Shown: positions 54,266 through 62,627, counted from the stretch's first letter. The stretch is 64,000 bases of DNA from Mycobacterium triplex (GCF_000689255.1 NZ_HG964447.1:372001-436000); one strand, 5' to 3'. The notes: generated by a model not told the origin, from the sequence alone. Program-made: numbers and translations.

Positions 54266-55267
54266 TTAATTGCCGGGAACTCGCATTCCGGCGTCTCCGA
54301 GTGGGTGGGTCGTTGAGTCGAAGAAGAAGAGATCTTGGTCCGGCAAGTTTGCGCGGTAGGTAGCCTTTGTTGCCACCACTGACGCGGGGTCGGCGACGGG
54401 GTAGACCGAGACGGCGACCGCGCGTCGACCTCCGTTGCGCACAGCTTGCACGATGTGGCCGTCCTGAGGACCGAAGCTTGCGCCGAATATGATCACGGGA
54501 TCGTCGTTCTGGGTCAGTTGCTGATATCCGAAGGACAGATAGTCGGATCGGCGTATCGCACGTTGCTTCTGCTCGGACCGTCCTTCGCTGACGATTAATG
54601 GAAGCCGATTCGGGCTGGAGGACAAAGCATTTCCAAGTCGTGAGAGGAGTCCACCTTGTCGCTGGTTGGTCCATTTCCCAGTTTCTCCGGTCCGCGTGTC
54701 TTGCCACAGGTGGATACCGCCGTGGAGGAACACCAGACCAGTCGCAGAAGTCGACCTGAGCTCCGTGTCTGCGGGGTCGAACGGGTTATTCCAGAAAAAG
54801 TCGACAATCTCAGCCGCCGATAGATCGTTCATTAGAGCCCAGTAGGTGAGGAGATCGTAGTTGAGTGTGAAAACCCAGCGATGCTGATCGAGTACCGAGG
54901 CAATCCGCCGGATTTGGTCTGTTGGCAGTCTGCGCCACGGAATGTGGACCCGCTGAATGGCATTGACGAGTTCAGCGCGTACGTGAGAGTAGAGCTCATG
55001 TATGTGGCCGCTGTCTTGGCTGAGCGCTTCCGAGACGCGCTCAGCGTGCCAGAGGCTCTCCATGACTTCCTCGAAGTTCACCGTTTGGAGGTCTGAAAAG
55101 AGCTGTGTAGCAGACGTGTTGAGGCCCGCATGGTTGAGCAGCTCCGAATAGGCGAACCTGCCCCATATATTGATGCTCAGCCCGTTGCCGATGAGGAGAG
55201 TGGGCCAAGTGGCTCCCGCGAGCGCAGACCAATCGTGAAGTTGATCGTCATCGGAATTCGGCGTCAT
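54266..55267 (-). CDS. DUF4917 / SIR2-like domain protein
   Basis: 333 residues with the marks of the SIR2-like DUF4917 group: LLIGNGLSI (about 24-32, nucleotide-binding turn), FEEVMESLW, VFTLNYDLLTYWALM, VFLHGGIHLW and IFGASFGPQD. SIR2-like domains in bacterial defence systems often bind or cleave NAD+. It starts 48 bp after the E2-like gene on the same strand, so it may be co-transcribed with CBASS as an extra effector, or be an independent neighbour. Catalytic activity cannot be judged from the sequence. Confidence 0.72.
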   Translation of the reverse strand: MTPNSDDDQLHDWSALAGATWPTLLIGNGLSINIWGRFAYSELLNHAGLNTSATQLFSDLQTVNFEEVMESLWHAERVSEALSQDSGHIHELYSHVRAELVNAIQRVHIPWRRLPTDQIRRIASVLDQHRWVFTLNYDLLTYWALMNDLSAAEIVDFFWNNPFDPADTELRSTSATGLVFLHGGIHLWQDTRTGETGKWTNQRQGGLLSRLGNALSSSPNRLPLIVSEGRSEQKQRAIRRSDYLSFGYQQLTQNDDPVIIFGASFGPQDGHIVQAVRNGGRRAVAVSVYPVADPASVVATKATYRANLPDQDLFFFDSTTHPLGDAGMRVPGN

Positions 55268-55315
55268 GACTGCCGCATGCCTTTCAGCTCGAAGCGGGGC
55301 GCTAGCGAGTGTTGG

Positions 55316-55774
55316 CTAGCGAGTACTCAAGTGATCTGGGCTGTGCCGACGCCGATTCGGCTCGCCGTGCCCTCCGCCTTCCCACTCTCCGGTAACCAAC
55401 CATATTTCGTAGTAGAACAGCCACTCGCTAGTCCACGGCACTGTGGTGTGCGCGATGTACATGTTGGGCGCCCACTCTCCCGGAAGGTGCAGGCACAACT
55501 TTTCGCCTGGGAACGTATGCGGCAGTTCATCAGCGTCGCGGTGGAGCTCGAGCTTCGGTGTGACGACTCGTACGTCGGGTGATGCGCCGAGGCGGTAGTC
55601 GATCTTGATGCGGTAGTGACGAGACACTTGCGTTGGCTGGAGGTCAGCAGTGATGGTCAGGCGAGTACCGTGTCCGAGACTGACCGTAGCGTCGGGAAGT
55701 GCGCTGTGGATGGCGAATGCCTGTTGGCTGATCGTCAGGCGGCCGTTAGGCGCGGCCACGGCCGTAAAATCCAT
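55316..55774 (-). CDS. CBASS stand-alone E2-like conjugating protein
   Basis: 152 residues matching the E2-like proteins of short type II CBASS. The candidate catalytic Cys94 is in EKLCLHLPGEW, followed by HTTVPWTSEWLFYYEIWLVTGE. Characterised proteins of this kind act without an E1 and link the CD-NTase C-terminus to targets, priming cyclic-nucleotide synthesis. ATG 55774 lies inside the end of the CD-NTase gene (29-nt overlap), which suggests coupled translation. The longer ORF start at 55960 only shadows the CD-NTase. No E1 or JAB peptidase gene is present. Confidence 0.8.
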   Translation of the reverse strand: MDFTAVAAPNGRLTISQQAFAIHSALPDATVSLGHGTRLTITADLQPTQVSRHYRIKIDYRLGASPDVRVVTPKLELHRDADELPHTFPGEKLCLHLPGEWAPNMYIAHTTVPWTSEWLFYYEIWLVTGEWEGGGHGEPNRRRHSPDHLSTR

Positions 55775-56900
55775 GTGGGGGAGTGGGTCGACCCGACCCG
55801 ATGACGAGTGCGCCTGTCCCCGAGGCGATTCCGAGTCTTCTCTGCCCTCTGAGGTCAACGGTGGTTCGCGCCCAGTTGGCCGCGGACTTCGCGAGTACCC
55901 CTCGGTCGAACGTACCGCTGAGGCGGTCGACGAGGACGTCCAGACCCGAATCCCGTGCATTGGCAGCGGTTTCGATGTCGTGTTGGATCCTGCGAAGCCA
56001 GCTGTTGAAGGCCTGCCGTCGATGCGCGGTGTCGGGTTCGTTCCACTTGTCCACGAAGTTTTCCTTGGGCTGTGCCGGATTGAGGACCAGCCAACGGCCG
56101 TTGGACGTCTTGATGAAGTTCGGCATGTCGTCGATAACCTCGAGGAGGGCGTCGCCGAGGTCGTCTTGGCCTTGGTAAGCGTGTGCGGCGAGGGTGGTGA
56201 TCAGGACCGACGGGGGCCGGTTGTCGACGTCGTTGGCGAAGTCGAGGTAGCAGTGCCATTTCAGTACCTGGACTAGTCGCTGCAGTGTGGAGCGCACCGC
56301 CCAGTTGGGGACATCGGCGACGTTCTCCGCGCGGGCGCTGGCGGCGATCTTGCGTCGCATCTCCTCGGACCGGCCGCGGAACCAGATGGCGTAGTCCTTG
56401 GGATTGGCGTGCTGCCATGGCCTCAACTTGGTGTCGGTGAGCAGGATGCCGTTCGGCGATGTGCGGAAATCGGTGTCGATGACAGCGGGCAGCACGTCGA
56501 GGTGAAACCCCTGACTGGAATAGGAGAGTGTCCAGCACCGGCGCTTCTCGAAGAAGGCATCGGGTGCGTCGTCGGACCCGAACTTGTAGTCGTTGTAGTC
56601 ATCGAGCATGCCGCCGACGCGCTCCTTCAAGTCGGCTTGAGTCGTGTCGTCCTTGGTGATCCCGTCGCGGAAGACCAGGTCGATGTCGTACTCGGTCCGC
56701 TGCGGCGGGAAGATTGCGGTGCCGAGCAGGAAGCCGCCCTGCGGGTAGACGCTGCAACGGGCGCCGCCGTTGTCGGCGAGGAAATTTCCGACGTCCTGGT
56801 AGCGGGCCACGACGATCTTCTGGAGATCGGGTGGGATGTCGAGCAGGTCCACTGCTCCGGCGAGCAGGGCGGACAGTGGATTCATCGTCATGGTGCTCAT
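55746..56900 (-). CDS. CBASS cyclic-oligonucleotide synthase (CD-NTase)
   Basis: 384 residues. The nucleotidyltransferase site is complete: PQGGFLLGTAIF (51-64), catalytic Asp72 and Asp74 in YDIDLVF, and third Asp135 in FHLDVLPAV. The helical C-terminal half and the C-terminal end YGRGRA are normal; a small residue at the very end fits conjugation by the E2-like protein. On phage sensing it would make a cyclic di- or trinucleotide that activates the SAVED effector encoded just upstream (8-bp gap). The CD-NTase clade and product are not determined here. Confidence 0.87.
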   Translation of the reverse strand: MSTMTMNPLSALLAGAVDLLDIPPDLQKIVVARYQDVGNFLADNGGARCSVYPQGGFLLGTAIFPPQRTEYDIDLVFRDGITKDDTTQADLKERVGGMLDDYNDYKFGSDDAPDAFFEKRRCWTLSYSSQGFHLDVLPAVIDTDFRTSPNGILLTDTKLRPWQHANPKDYAIWFRGRSEEMRRKIAASARAENVADVPNWAVRSTLQRLVQVLKWHCYLDFANDVDNRPPSVLITTLAAHAYQGQDDLGDALLEVIDDMPNFIKTSNGRWLVLNPAQPKENFVDKWNEPDTAHRRQAFNSWLRRIQHDIETAANARDSGLDVLVDRLSGTFDRGVLAKSAANWARTTVDLRGQRRLGIASGTGALVIGSGRPTPPHGFYGRGRA

Positions 56901-56908
56901 AGCGCCCC

Positions 56909-58147
56909 TCAGCGGCTTGTCTCGGCTGTCGATGTCGTGAATTGGTAGGTGGTGCTGCCAGTGACGCGGTCGTAGATGTGCAGCGGGGGGTGGGCGGCAC
57001 GCATGAGGTGGCGTCCCATGCTGACGGCCGCGGCGGCAGGTACGGCGGAGAACGTCGGGATCGCCTGGACACCGGGGTGCTGGGCCTCGACAGCGGCCAG
57101 GACCTCGCGCCAGGTTCGGCTGAAGGCGTCGAGGGACCCCGCGCTCCCGATGAGCCCGGGGATGGGCAGGCTGTCCGCCGGCCGCAGTTCGTAGATCGTG
57201 TAGCTATCGTCGATCTCGTCCGGGAGCCGGTTCCGGTCGACGGACCCGGACACCGACACCAGCAGTGCCACCTTTGTTCGGTTGCTGCCGACCCGGACCC
57301 TGGTGAAGTGGAATCCGACGTCGCGCGCGCTGGCAGTCCATCCCCAACCTTCGTCGCCGTCGCGCCGCTTGGGATAGAGATCGACGGGGACGGTGTCATC
57401 GAGAAGCGTCCCCAGCAGGATCAGCACCGGGATGCGGGCGAGCGGAAAGACCGACAGGTGGGTGACCCTGCCCTTGGCGACCAGGGTGCGCAGGCGGTCG
57501 AGGCGCTCGTCGAGGTGAGCGTGCGCCGAGGCCCAGTAGACGGAGGTGCCGTCGCGTTCACCGGGCAGCGGGCGCAGATCGACCTCGTACTCGTCGGCGC
57601 CGCGAAGGGCCCAGTCGGGGAACCGGTTGCGGGTGAAGAGGGCCTCTCGGATGCGGGCATCGGTCAGATCGACCGCCTGATCGTGGATGTTGCCGATGAC
57701 TCGGAGCACCGTGGTCGATCTATCGTGGCCCATCGCGGTCAGGCCCCGCACCCGGGACTCGTGCTTGCGCTTCATCGCACGCAGGGTGTCCGCGTCGTAC
57801 ACGGCCCACAGCGACTTGTCGTCGATGACCTTGTGCTGGTCGTAGCACAGCAGTAGAAGGTTGTCGGCTTCGCCGCGCAGTTCCACCGCTAGGCTTTCTG
57901 AGCCTCGGGGGGACCCGTCGGCGGTGGACCAGCCGACGATGTGCGCGAGCTGGCCGATCATCACGTCCTGCCCGGTGGTCTCGTCGTCGAGCAGGTAGCG
58001 GTTGCAGATGGTGCAGCGCCCACCCGCCGCGACCCAAACCCGCCGGGCAACGCGCTCGGACACCGTTCGAGTCTGCCCGCCGGGGCCGACGACCGTGTTG
58101 GAGGCAAGAGCGTCATCGACGCTTAGTGCGGTCCCTGGCGACGCCAC
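56909..58147 (-). CDS. cap5: CBASS effector Cap5 (HNH nuclease-SAVED)
   Basis: 412 residues in two parts. The N-terminal HNH nuclease has zinc-type CTIC (45-48), the catalytic His69 in GQLAHIVGW, Asn96 in DNLLLLC and His105 in YDQHKVID. The C-terminal half is a SAVED domain (YWASAHAHLDERLD, LSVFPLARIPVLILLG, GWGWTASARDVGF, MGRHLMRAAHPPLHIYDR). SAVED binds the cyclic nucleotide and triggers oligomerisation and indiscriminate DNA cleavage, killing the infected cell. It begins 2 bp after the 65-aa gene. Confidence 0.9.
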   Translation of the reverse strand: MASPGTALSVDDALASNTVVGPGGQTRTVSERVARRVWVAAGGRCTICNRYLLDDETTGQDVMIGQLAHIVGWSTADGSPRGSESLAVELRGEADNLLLLCYDQHKVIDDKSLWAVYDADTLRAMKRKHESRVRGLTAMGHDRSTTVLRVIGNIHDQAVDLTDARIREALFTRNRFPDWALRGADEYEVDLRPLPGERDGTSVYWASAHAHLDERLDRLRTLVAKGRVTHLSVFPLARIPVLILLGTLLDDTVPVDLYPKRRDGDEGWGWTASARDVGFHFTRVRVGSNRTKVALLVSVSGSVDRNRLPDEIDDSYTIYELRPADSLPIPGLIGSAGSLDAFSRTWREVLAAVEAQHPGVQAIPTFSAVPAAAAVSMGRHLMRAAHPPLHIYDRVTGSTTYQFTTSTAETSR

Positions 58148-58149
58148 CG

Positions 58150-58347
58150 TCAGGCCTTCTCGCGAAGCGTGGTCTTGGGATTCCTGGCGGCTTCGGCGGC
58201 GCGGACATACTGACCGTCGACGGCGCTGCGGTAGCGCGCGCCGGGTCCGCCGCTAGTGCCGGGTGATTCCCGTACGGAGGTCCTCGGATGGCGGGCTGCG
58301 GCCGCCTTGCTGATGTAGCGACCGGTGATCGCGCTGCGATAGGGCAT
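58150..58347 (-). CDS. 65-residue protein made of two internal repeats
   Basis: The whole protein is a duplication: residues 3-27 (YRSAITGRY...AAARHPRTSVRE) and 39-63 (YRSAVDGQY...AAEAARNPKTTLRE) joined by a Gly/Pro/Ser linker. It is basic, with a good Shine-Dalgarno (GGAGA) before ATG. Similar YRSAxxGxYVxxxxAxRxPxTTxxE units occur in many actinobacterial small proteins of unknown function. Here it is placed between the regulatory genes and Cap5 with only 2 bp to cap5, so it is probably made with the CBASS proteins. A role as nucleic-acid or ligand binder is only a guess. Confidence 0.72.
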   Translation of the reverse strand: MPYRSAITGRYISKAAAARHPRTSVRESPGTSGGPGARYRSAVDGQYVRAAEAARNPKTTLREKA

Positions 58348-58442
58348 GACGTCTCCTCGATGGAACGAAGGGCCTCGTGACCCTTTCGGGGGGATCTGAC
58401 GTCACATCTCCCGAATCGTTCGGGGTAGAGCCTTTCGCCAGA

Positions 58443-59480
58443 TCACACGCAGTCCCGGCACAGTTCGCTGCCGGGGTCGAACCGAGACGGGTGCAGGGTC
58501 AGAAAGCATTTGGGGCACGTTTTGTCCTTCTTGGCGCGCGCGACGTGGCATCCGCAGTGACCCTGCGTGCACCGCGGTTCGGCACACCGACTGCAGTGGT
58601 CAGCGACGGTGAACGAGTCGTCACAGGTCTCGCACGTCCACGATCGCGCGCCGCCGGCGCCGCCGGTGTCGGGCCGGGGTAGTGCCAGTGGTTTCCAACC
58701 GGCTTTGTCGGAGGCGAGCACGGCGACGAGGTAGTTCGCGTCGAACCACCGTGCCTGACCATAGACGGTGTCGCTCCTCCCGCCGTTGCGGTAGCTGACG
58801 TGCGTCTCGTCGCGGGTGGCTCCGGCTCGGAGGTTTCTCAGTGCCGCTTCGATCAGCGGGGTGTGTGACTGGTCGGAGTTCTTCGCCGGCGGAATGAAAC
58901 TCTTCGGTGCGGCGAAGCGCACCACGCCCACGCTGTCGAGCAGCACGACGACTCCGGCGCCCTGGAGATGCCGGGCAGCCCACACGCAGCACGCTTCCCT
59001 CGATGCCGATGAGTGCAGGCTGTACAAATCGACCACGTCCTGTGCGGTCGGTCCACGTGGGCCTATTCGGGTGCGCAGTTCGTCATCGGGGAGCAGGACA
59101 CCGGCGGCGAACGCGTCGCAGGCCTCCTCTTCGAACAGGTCCGGATTGCTGTATCCGAACACCGTGTTCCCGAGGGCGATGTCGGTCTGCTGCAGGTGGT
59201 GGCCGAGTTCGTGGAGCGCGGTAAACCCGCGGCGGGCGTACGACAGAGAGTTGGTCACGACGAGCGTAGCCGGGTTCGGCTGGTAGCTGCCGGCAACGGA
59301 ACATCCCGAACCGTCCGACGACTCGTCGATCTCGATGACTGTGACATCGTGCCAAAGCTCCAATTCACCGAGCGGATCCGTGCGCAAGCGGGCGACGGTG
59401 CCGGGGCGGATACGCTCGGCGACGGCCTCCATTTGCTTGGCCTGTGCCTGCGCTTCTGTGGTGTACATGCCGCGCATCAC
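58443..59480 (-). CDS. ImmA/IrrE-family metallopeptidase with zinc-ribbon tail
   Basis: 345 residues. The peptidase core has HELGH (90-94) and a downstream acidic ligand region (EEEACDAFAAGVLLP), the ImmA/IrrE pattern. The C-terminal 70 residues carry about twelve cysteines in CxxC-like sets (CETC, CSRC, CGCH, CPKC, CRDC), forming one or two zinc ribbons or RING-like knots. Such peptidases cleave a partner repressor; in CapH-CapP-controlled CBASS the peptidase does so after DNA damage. The GTG start overlaps the stop of the preceding DNA-binding-like gene (GTGA), so the two are a pair. Confidence 0.82.
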   Translation of the reverse strand: MMRGMYTTEAQAQAKQMEAVAERIRPGTVARLRTDPLGELELWHDVTVIEIDESSDGSGCSVAGSYQPNPATLVVTNSLSYARRGFTALHELGHHLQQTDIALGNTVFGYSNPDLFEEEACDAFAAGVLLPDDELRTRIGPRGPTAQDVVDLYSLHSSASREACCVWAARHLQGAGVVVLLDSVGVVRFAAPKSFIPPAKNSDQSHTPLIEAALRNLRAGATRDETHVSYRNGGRSDTVYGQARWFDANYLVAVLASDKAGWKPLALPRPDTGGAGGARSWTCETCDDSFTVADHCSRCAEPRCTQGHCGCHVARAKKDKTCPKCFLTLHPSRFDPGSELCRDCV

Positions 59481-60520
59481 GGGGCACCGTAAGGTTCTGC
59501 CAGCATGCGGAACTGTGCCAAGCGGGCCCGCCAGTCGGGTTCCTGGGCGCCGGTCTGACGTGCTGCCCGAGCGAACATCTCATAGCTGGCCGCCAGGCGG
59601 GCGTCCTCTTCGCGGCCGCCGGCGCGTTGTGTGTGCGCGCGCCAGACCTGGCGCCACCGAGGATGGTCTACTTCCTCGACGAACCGGGCGGGCAGCGGTT
59701 GGACGGCCCCGGCGACTACGGCCTCGTCGATACCGGTGACCCTGGCAACAGCCGACGCGATCTGCGGGGACACCGGCCGTTTGCCCCGAAGTAGGCTCAT
59801 GACTGCCGGCTGGTCCAGACCCAACGGCGACAGCGCAGACACGAGCACCTCGAGATCGACGTTCGTTCCGAGTATCGACGCCAGCGTGGGGACGGGCTGG
59901 CTATCGCCGTCGCCCGCAACCGGCAATGCCGGGCTGGACCGCAACGCGATGAGGTCGTCGGAGATCGTGGCTCTGACTTGGATCGACGTCTCGAACGGGT
60001 GTGACGGGGCGCGGCCGCGGCGGACACCGTCGGGGAGGCTCGTCGAATCGGGATCCGATGCCCAGGCCGACGTTCCATCCGTTAGCTCGTCAATGATCTC
60101 GTCGAGGACCCGCATCGGCAGGGTGGTGCTCAGTCCCGCCCAGAGGGTGGCGTCGGTGCCGAATGCCGTTGACCTGTCATCGAGCACGAAGCAATCAGCG
60201 TCTTCGGCCGACGGGTCCACGGTCAGCGGAATGACATCTAACTCTGTTCCTTCGATCTGGCGAATCACGACTAGCCTGCGTATGTCATCCCATGATGCTC
60301 GCCAGATCTGTCCGGGGTGTATCGGGTGATCGCGGGTGTCGCCGAAGCGCGCCCGACGTCGCGCAGAAGACAGTTGTGGGGCTGCTGCGCGACGAGCCAG
60401 TTCGAGTAAATCTTGCGCCGTCGCACGCTTGCTCACGTGGTTGCTCCGTTTCGCATCTGCTGGGGGTGGGCGGTCCCCTGTGGTCGAGTCTGACGACTCA
60501 TGTCCGGGGTCATCCGGCAT
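59477..60520 (-). CDS. Putative DNA-binding partner of the ImmA/IrrE peptidase
   Basis: About 347 residues. A helix-turn-helix-like stretch is seen at PAVMSLLRGKRPVSPQIASAVARV (core LLRGKRPVSPQIASAVA), flanked by LVSALSPLGLDQ. The N-terminal half has a PemK-like beta-rich start (HPIHPGQIWRASW...RLVVIRQI). No closer family was recognised. The pairing with an ImmA/IrrE peptidase suggests a repressor or sensor cleaved on induction. The start is uncertain: ATG 60520 overlaps the sigma-like gene by 11 nt; GTG 60436 (VSKRATAQ) has GGAGC upstream and is a fair alternative. Confidence 0.62.
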   Translation of the reverse strand: MPDDPGHESSDSTTGDRPPPADAKRSNHVSKRATAQDLLELARRAAAPQLSSARRRARFGDTRDHPIHPGQIWRASWDDIRRLVVIRQIEGTELDVIPLTVDPSAEDADCFVLDDRSTAFGTDATLWAGLSTTLPMRVLDEIIDELTDGTSAWASDPDSTSLPDGVRRGRAPSHPFETSIQVRATISDDLIALRSSPALPVAGDGDSQPVPTLASILGTNVDLEVLVSALSPLGLDQPAVMSLLRGKRPVSPQIASAVARVTGIDEAVVAGAVQPLPARFVEEVDHPRWRQVWRAHTQRAGGREEDARLAASYEMFARAARQTGAQEPDWRARLAQFRMLAEPYGAP

Positions 60521-61430
60521 CGGATACGCCGCATAGAGCAATCACCTCCCGGACGATGTCTTCGGCATCGCCACTGGTACCTGCTAGTTCGCGAATCCTG
60601 GCCTTCAGTCTGGCGGTGAAGGCGGCGCTTTGCGTACGGCCCTTTCCCAGTTTGAGCCGAACGGCAGCGCTGTCGTGCAGCATCGGCACGATCTCGCGCT
60701 CAGTGGCCGTGAGCCGGCCGGCGATCTCGGCTGCGGCGCTCGCGACGTCCAACGCAACCTCATCGGCGATGAGGGTCTCCTCGGGGTCGAGCGTTGTAGC
60801 CGCGACATCGATCGGGTGGTCGTCATCGTCGATCGACGCAACGGTGGGGTCCAGCGCCGCGGCGAACCGATTGGCGAACACGGCTACTAACTGCGCGATC
60901 TCCAAGCTCCCGCCAGCCGTAGCCAGTACCGCATCGATGATCGCGACCAAGGAGTCGCGGTCCGCGAGAGGCGCGCGCCGCGTGGCGCTGGACCACTTCG
61001 GTACCCGGACCTCGCGCACGCTCCACGCCGTGGCGGTGAGGTCGGCGATGCTGCCCACCCACGGTGCAGCGTTGCTGCCCGCGATTCGCCATCGGCCGGC
61101 ACCGTCTTGGCCGGCGGCAACGCGTTCAAAATCCGACGCTGTGTTTAGCACCTTCTCGAGAGTGCGACGGATATGCCCTATGCCGGTTTCCCTTGCGCGA
61201 TCGATCAACCAATTCCTTATCGAAGTTCGCAGTAGCTTTGCAAGCGAGTCGTCGTTCGTCGCCTGGCCGAGCAGTGATGCAGTGAGGGGCCTCACGCGAT
61301 CGACGAGGAAGTCCTGCACGACGTCCTCGAACTCCAAGTGCGCCAACGGGAGGAACCGGCGCAGTTCCTCCCGTAAGAGCTTTTCGACGATGGCCAGGCA
61401 TTTTTCACCGAGGTGCCCGGCCTCCTGCAA
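60510..61430 (-). CDS. Sigma-70-like protein heading the CBASS block
   Basis: About 306 residues. FEDVVQDFLVDRVRPL and LRTSIRNWLIDRARE resemble sigma region 2 (core-binding and -10 recognition). A distal part (AAEIAGRLTATEREIVPML, GKGRTQSAAFTARLKARIREL) resembles region 4. The middle is a long acidic insert. It might direct RNA polymerase to the defence operon or have lost that function. No ATG/GTG occurs in frame upstream of the TTG used here, yet the reading frame stays protein-like for another about 13 codons (VISAFKEL just before it) back to a TGA at about 61490, so the true start is unclear. Confidence 0.65.
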   Translation of the reverse strand: MQEAGHLGEKCLAIVEKLLREELRRFLPLAHLEFEDVVQDFLVDRVRPLTASLLGQATNDDSLAKLLRTSIRNWLIDRARETGIGHIRRTLEKVLNTASDFERVAAGQDGAGRWRIAGSNAAPWVGSIADLTATAWSVREVRVPKWSSATRRAPLADRDSLVAIIDAVLATAGGSLEIAQLVAVFANRFAAALDPTVASIDDDDHPIDVAATTLDPEETLIADEVALDVASAAAEIAGRLTATEREIVPMLHDSAAVRLKLGKGRTQSAAFTARLKARIRELAGTSGDAEDIVREVIALCGVSDAG

Positions 61431-61558
61431 CTCTTTAAACGCTGAAATGACGCGTCCGCCCTCCCCGTCGATCGACCCAGATCAGTTGTAGCACCAGGAG
61501 GCGGCCAGCTCCGGGGTGCCGATCGGGTGCGTCGGTGGCGAGTCACTAGCTCTGAGCA

Positions 61559-62436
61559 TCACCCACGGCCAGCCCACCGACGTAGGAGGTTGTATTTCCG
61601 GCGGTTCTGATTTAGGCAATGGCTAAACTGTTGCCGCACAAATCGATGCGAAGCTAGTGATGCCAAGCGGCCATTCGTCGTGACGACCGACGCTCTCTTT
61701 CGCACGCCCAACAATTCCGACCAGACAGCGATCTCAGCGAGCGTGGACTCGGCAACGGGAAGTTCGATGGTCGACACCGTGCAGACTAGGACGGGGTCGA
61801 TCGCCAGGGGCACCGATCCGATGGCTTCGTGGAGGTTGACGTACCGGACGGCGCGAGCGCCGAGGGCCTGCAGCTGTGCCAGCTCGACGTCATTGAACAT
61901 GGTGCAGAATTCGTCGGTGACCTTAAAGTGCAAGTCGTCTGGATGGGGGAGCGCGATCTCGACCCGGTGCAGTACCTCGTCTCGGAGAGATCGGCACAGT
62001 CCTGGTCTGTCGAGTCTGCGCAGAAGGTTTTCGATCGTGGCCTCGTAGGTGCCCAGGTGCACGGCTAACGACAGTTTGGTCGCGATAATCCTGTCGGGGT
62101 CGAGAATGCTAATACGCCCCGCCGTTTGCATCGCCATGGCGGTGACATCGGCGGTGTAGGCCTCCAGATCGGGCCAGTTCTCGTATCTGCCGCTGTGATA
62201 CCAGACTAACCGACAGACTGAATCGGTCTGCAGTGCAATATCTTCGGTGTGGCGCAGTGTCGAGGATAGGTCGGTGACGTCGACGGCGGTGCCGCAGGCG
62301 CACACCGAGAAGCCGGTGCACTGCAGCTCGAATAGGTCGGCCTCGACCTCGACGCGGCCGCCGCAGCCGGCACACGTGAACCAGTAGCTGTAGCCGAATC
62401 CGGTCGGCGGAGGTCGACGGCGTCACTACCGGACAT
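61559..62436 (-). pseudogene. Zinc-ribbon hypothetical protein with a probable 1-bp frameshift near its start
   Basis: ATG 62436 begins MSGSDAVDLRR. The frame must shift by one base at about 62395-62408 to read on into YSYWFTCAGCGG...FSVCACG, a four-cysteine zinc ribbon, and then about 245 further residues to 61559. Neither frame alone has a normal start plus the ribbon; a GTG at 62305 would cut the ribbon in two. The rest of the protein is alpha-helical, with no family recognised. Same strand as the CBASS block, 128 bp upstream of the sigma-like gene. Confidence 0.6.
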
Positions 62437-62563
62437 CGCGAGGGATCTTCCCCGGCAGCGCACTCAGCCGCCTTAGATGCTGTCCGCCGCCGTTAGTGGC
62501 CGCGGCTGCCGCTAGGTGACACCAATCACGCGGTTCGCACAGAACTAGGCTGAACTGGGCTTT

Positions 62564-62580
62564 TGCAACGAAGATTAACA
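62564..62580 (+). repeat. 17-bp border motif, copy 2
   Basis: TGCAACGAAGATTAACA, two mismatches from copy 1 at 54077 in the same orientation. With copy 3 it forms the outer arms of a nested palindrome. Confidence 0.6.
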
Positions 62581-62589
62581 AGCTCTTGC

Positions 62590-62626
62590 GACACGCCGAA
62601 GTCCTGTCAAAGTAGGCAGGCGTGTC
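62590..62626. repeat. Inner inverted repeat between border copies 2 and 3
   Basis: GACACGCC (62590-62597) pairs with GGCGTGTC (62619-62626), and CCTG (62603-62606) could alternatively pair with CAGG (62617-62620). Together with the outer 17-bp arms this makes a structured 81-bp element. Confidence 0.5.
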
Positions 62627-62627
62627 C

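Noticed and set aside
60292..61491. 399-codon plus-strand ORF opposite the sigma-like gene
   Set aside because: Very rich in Ser, Arg and Thr with no domain or Shine-Dalgarno; it mirrors the GC-biased third positions of the minus-strand gene.
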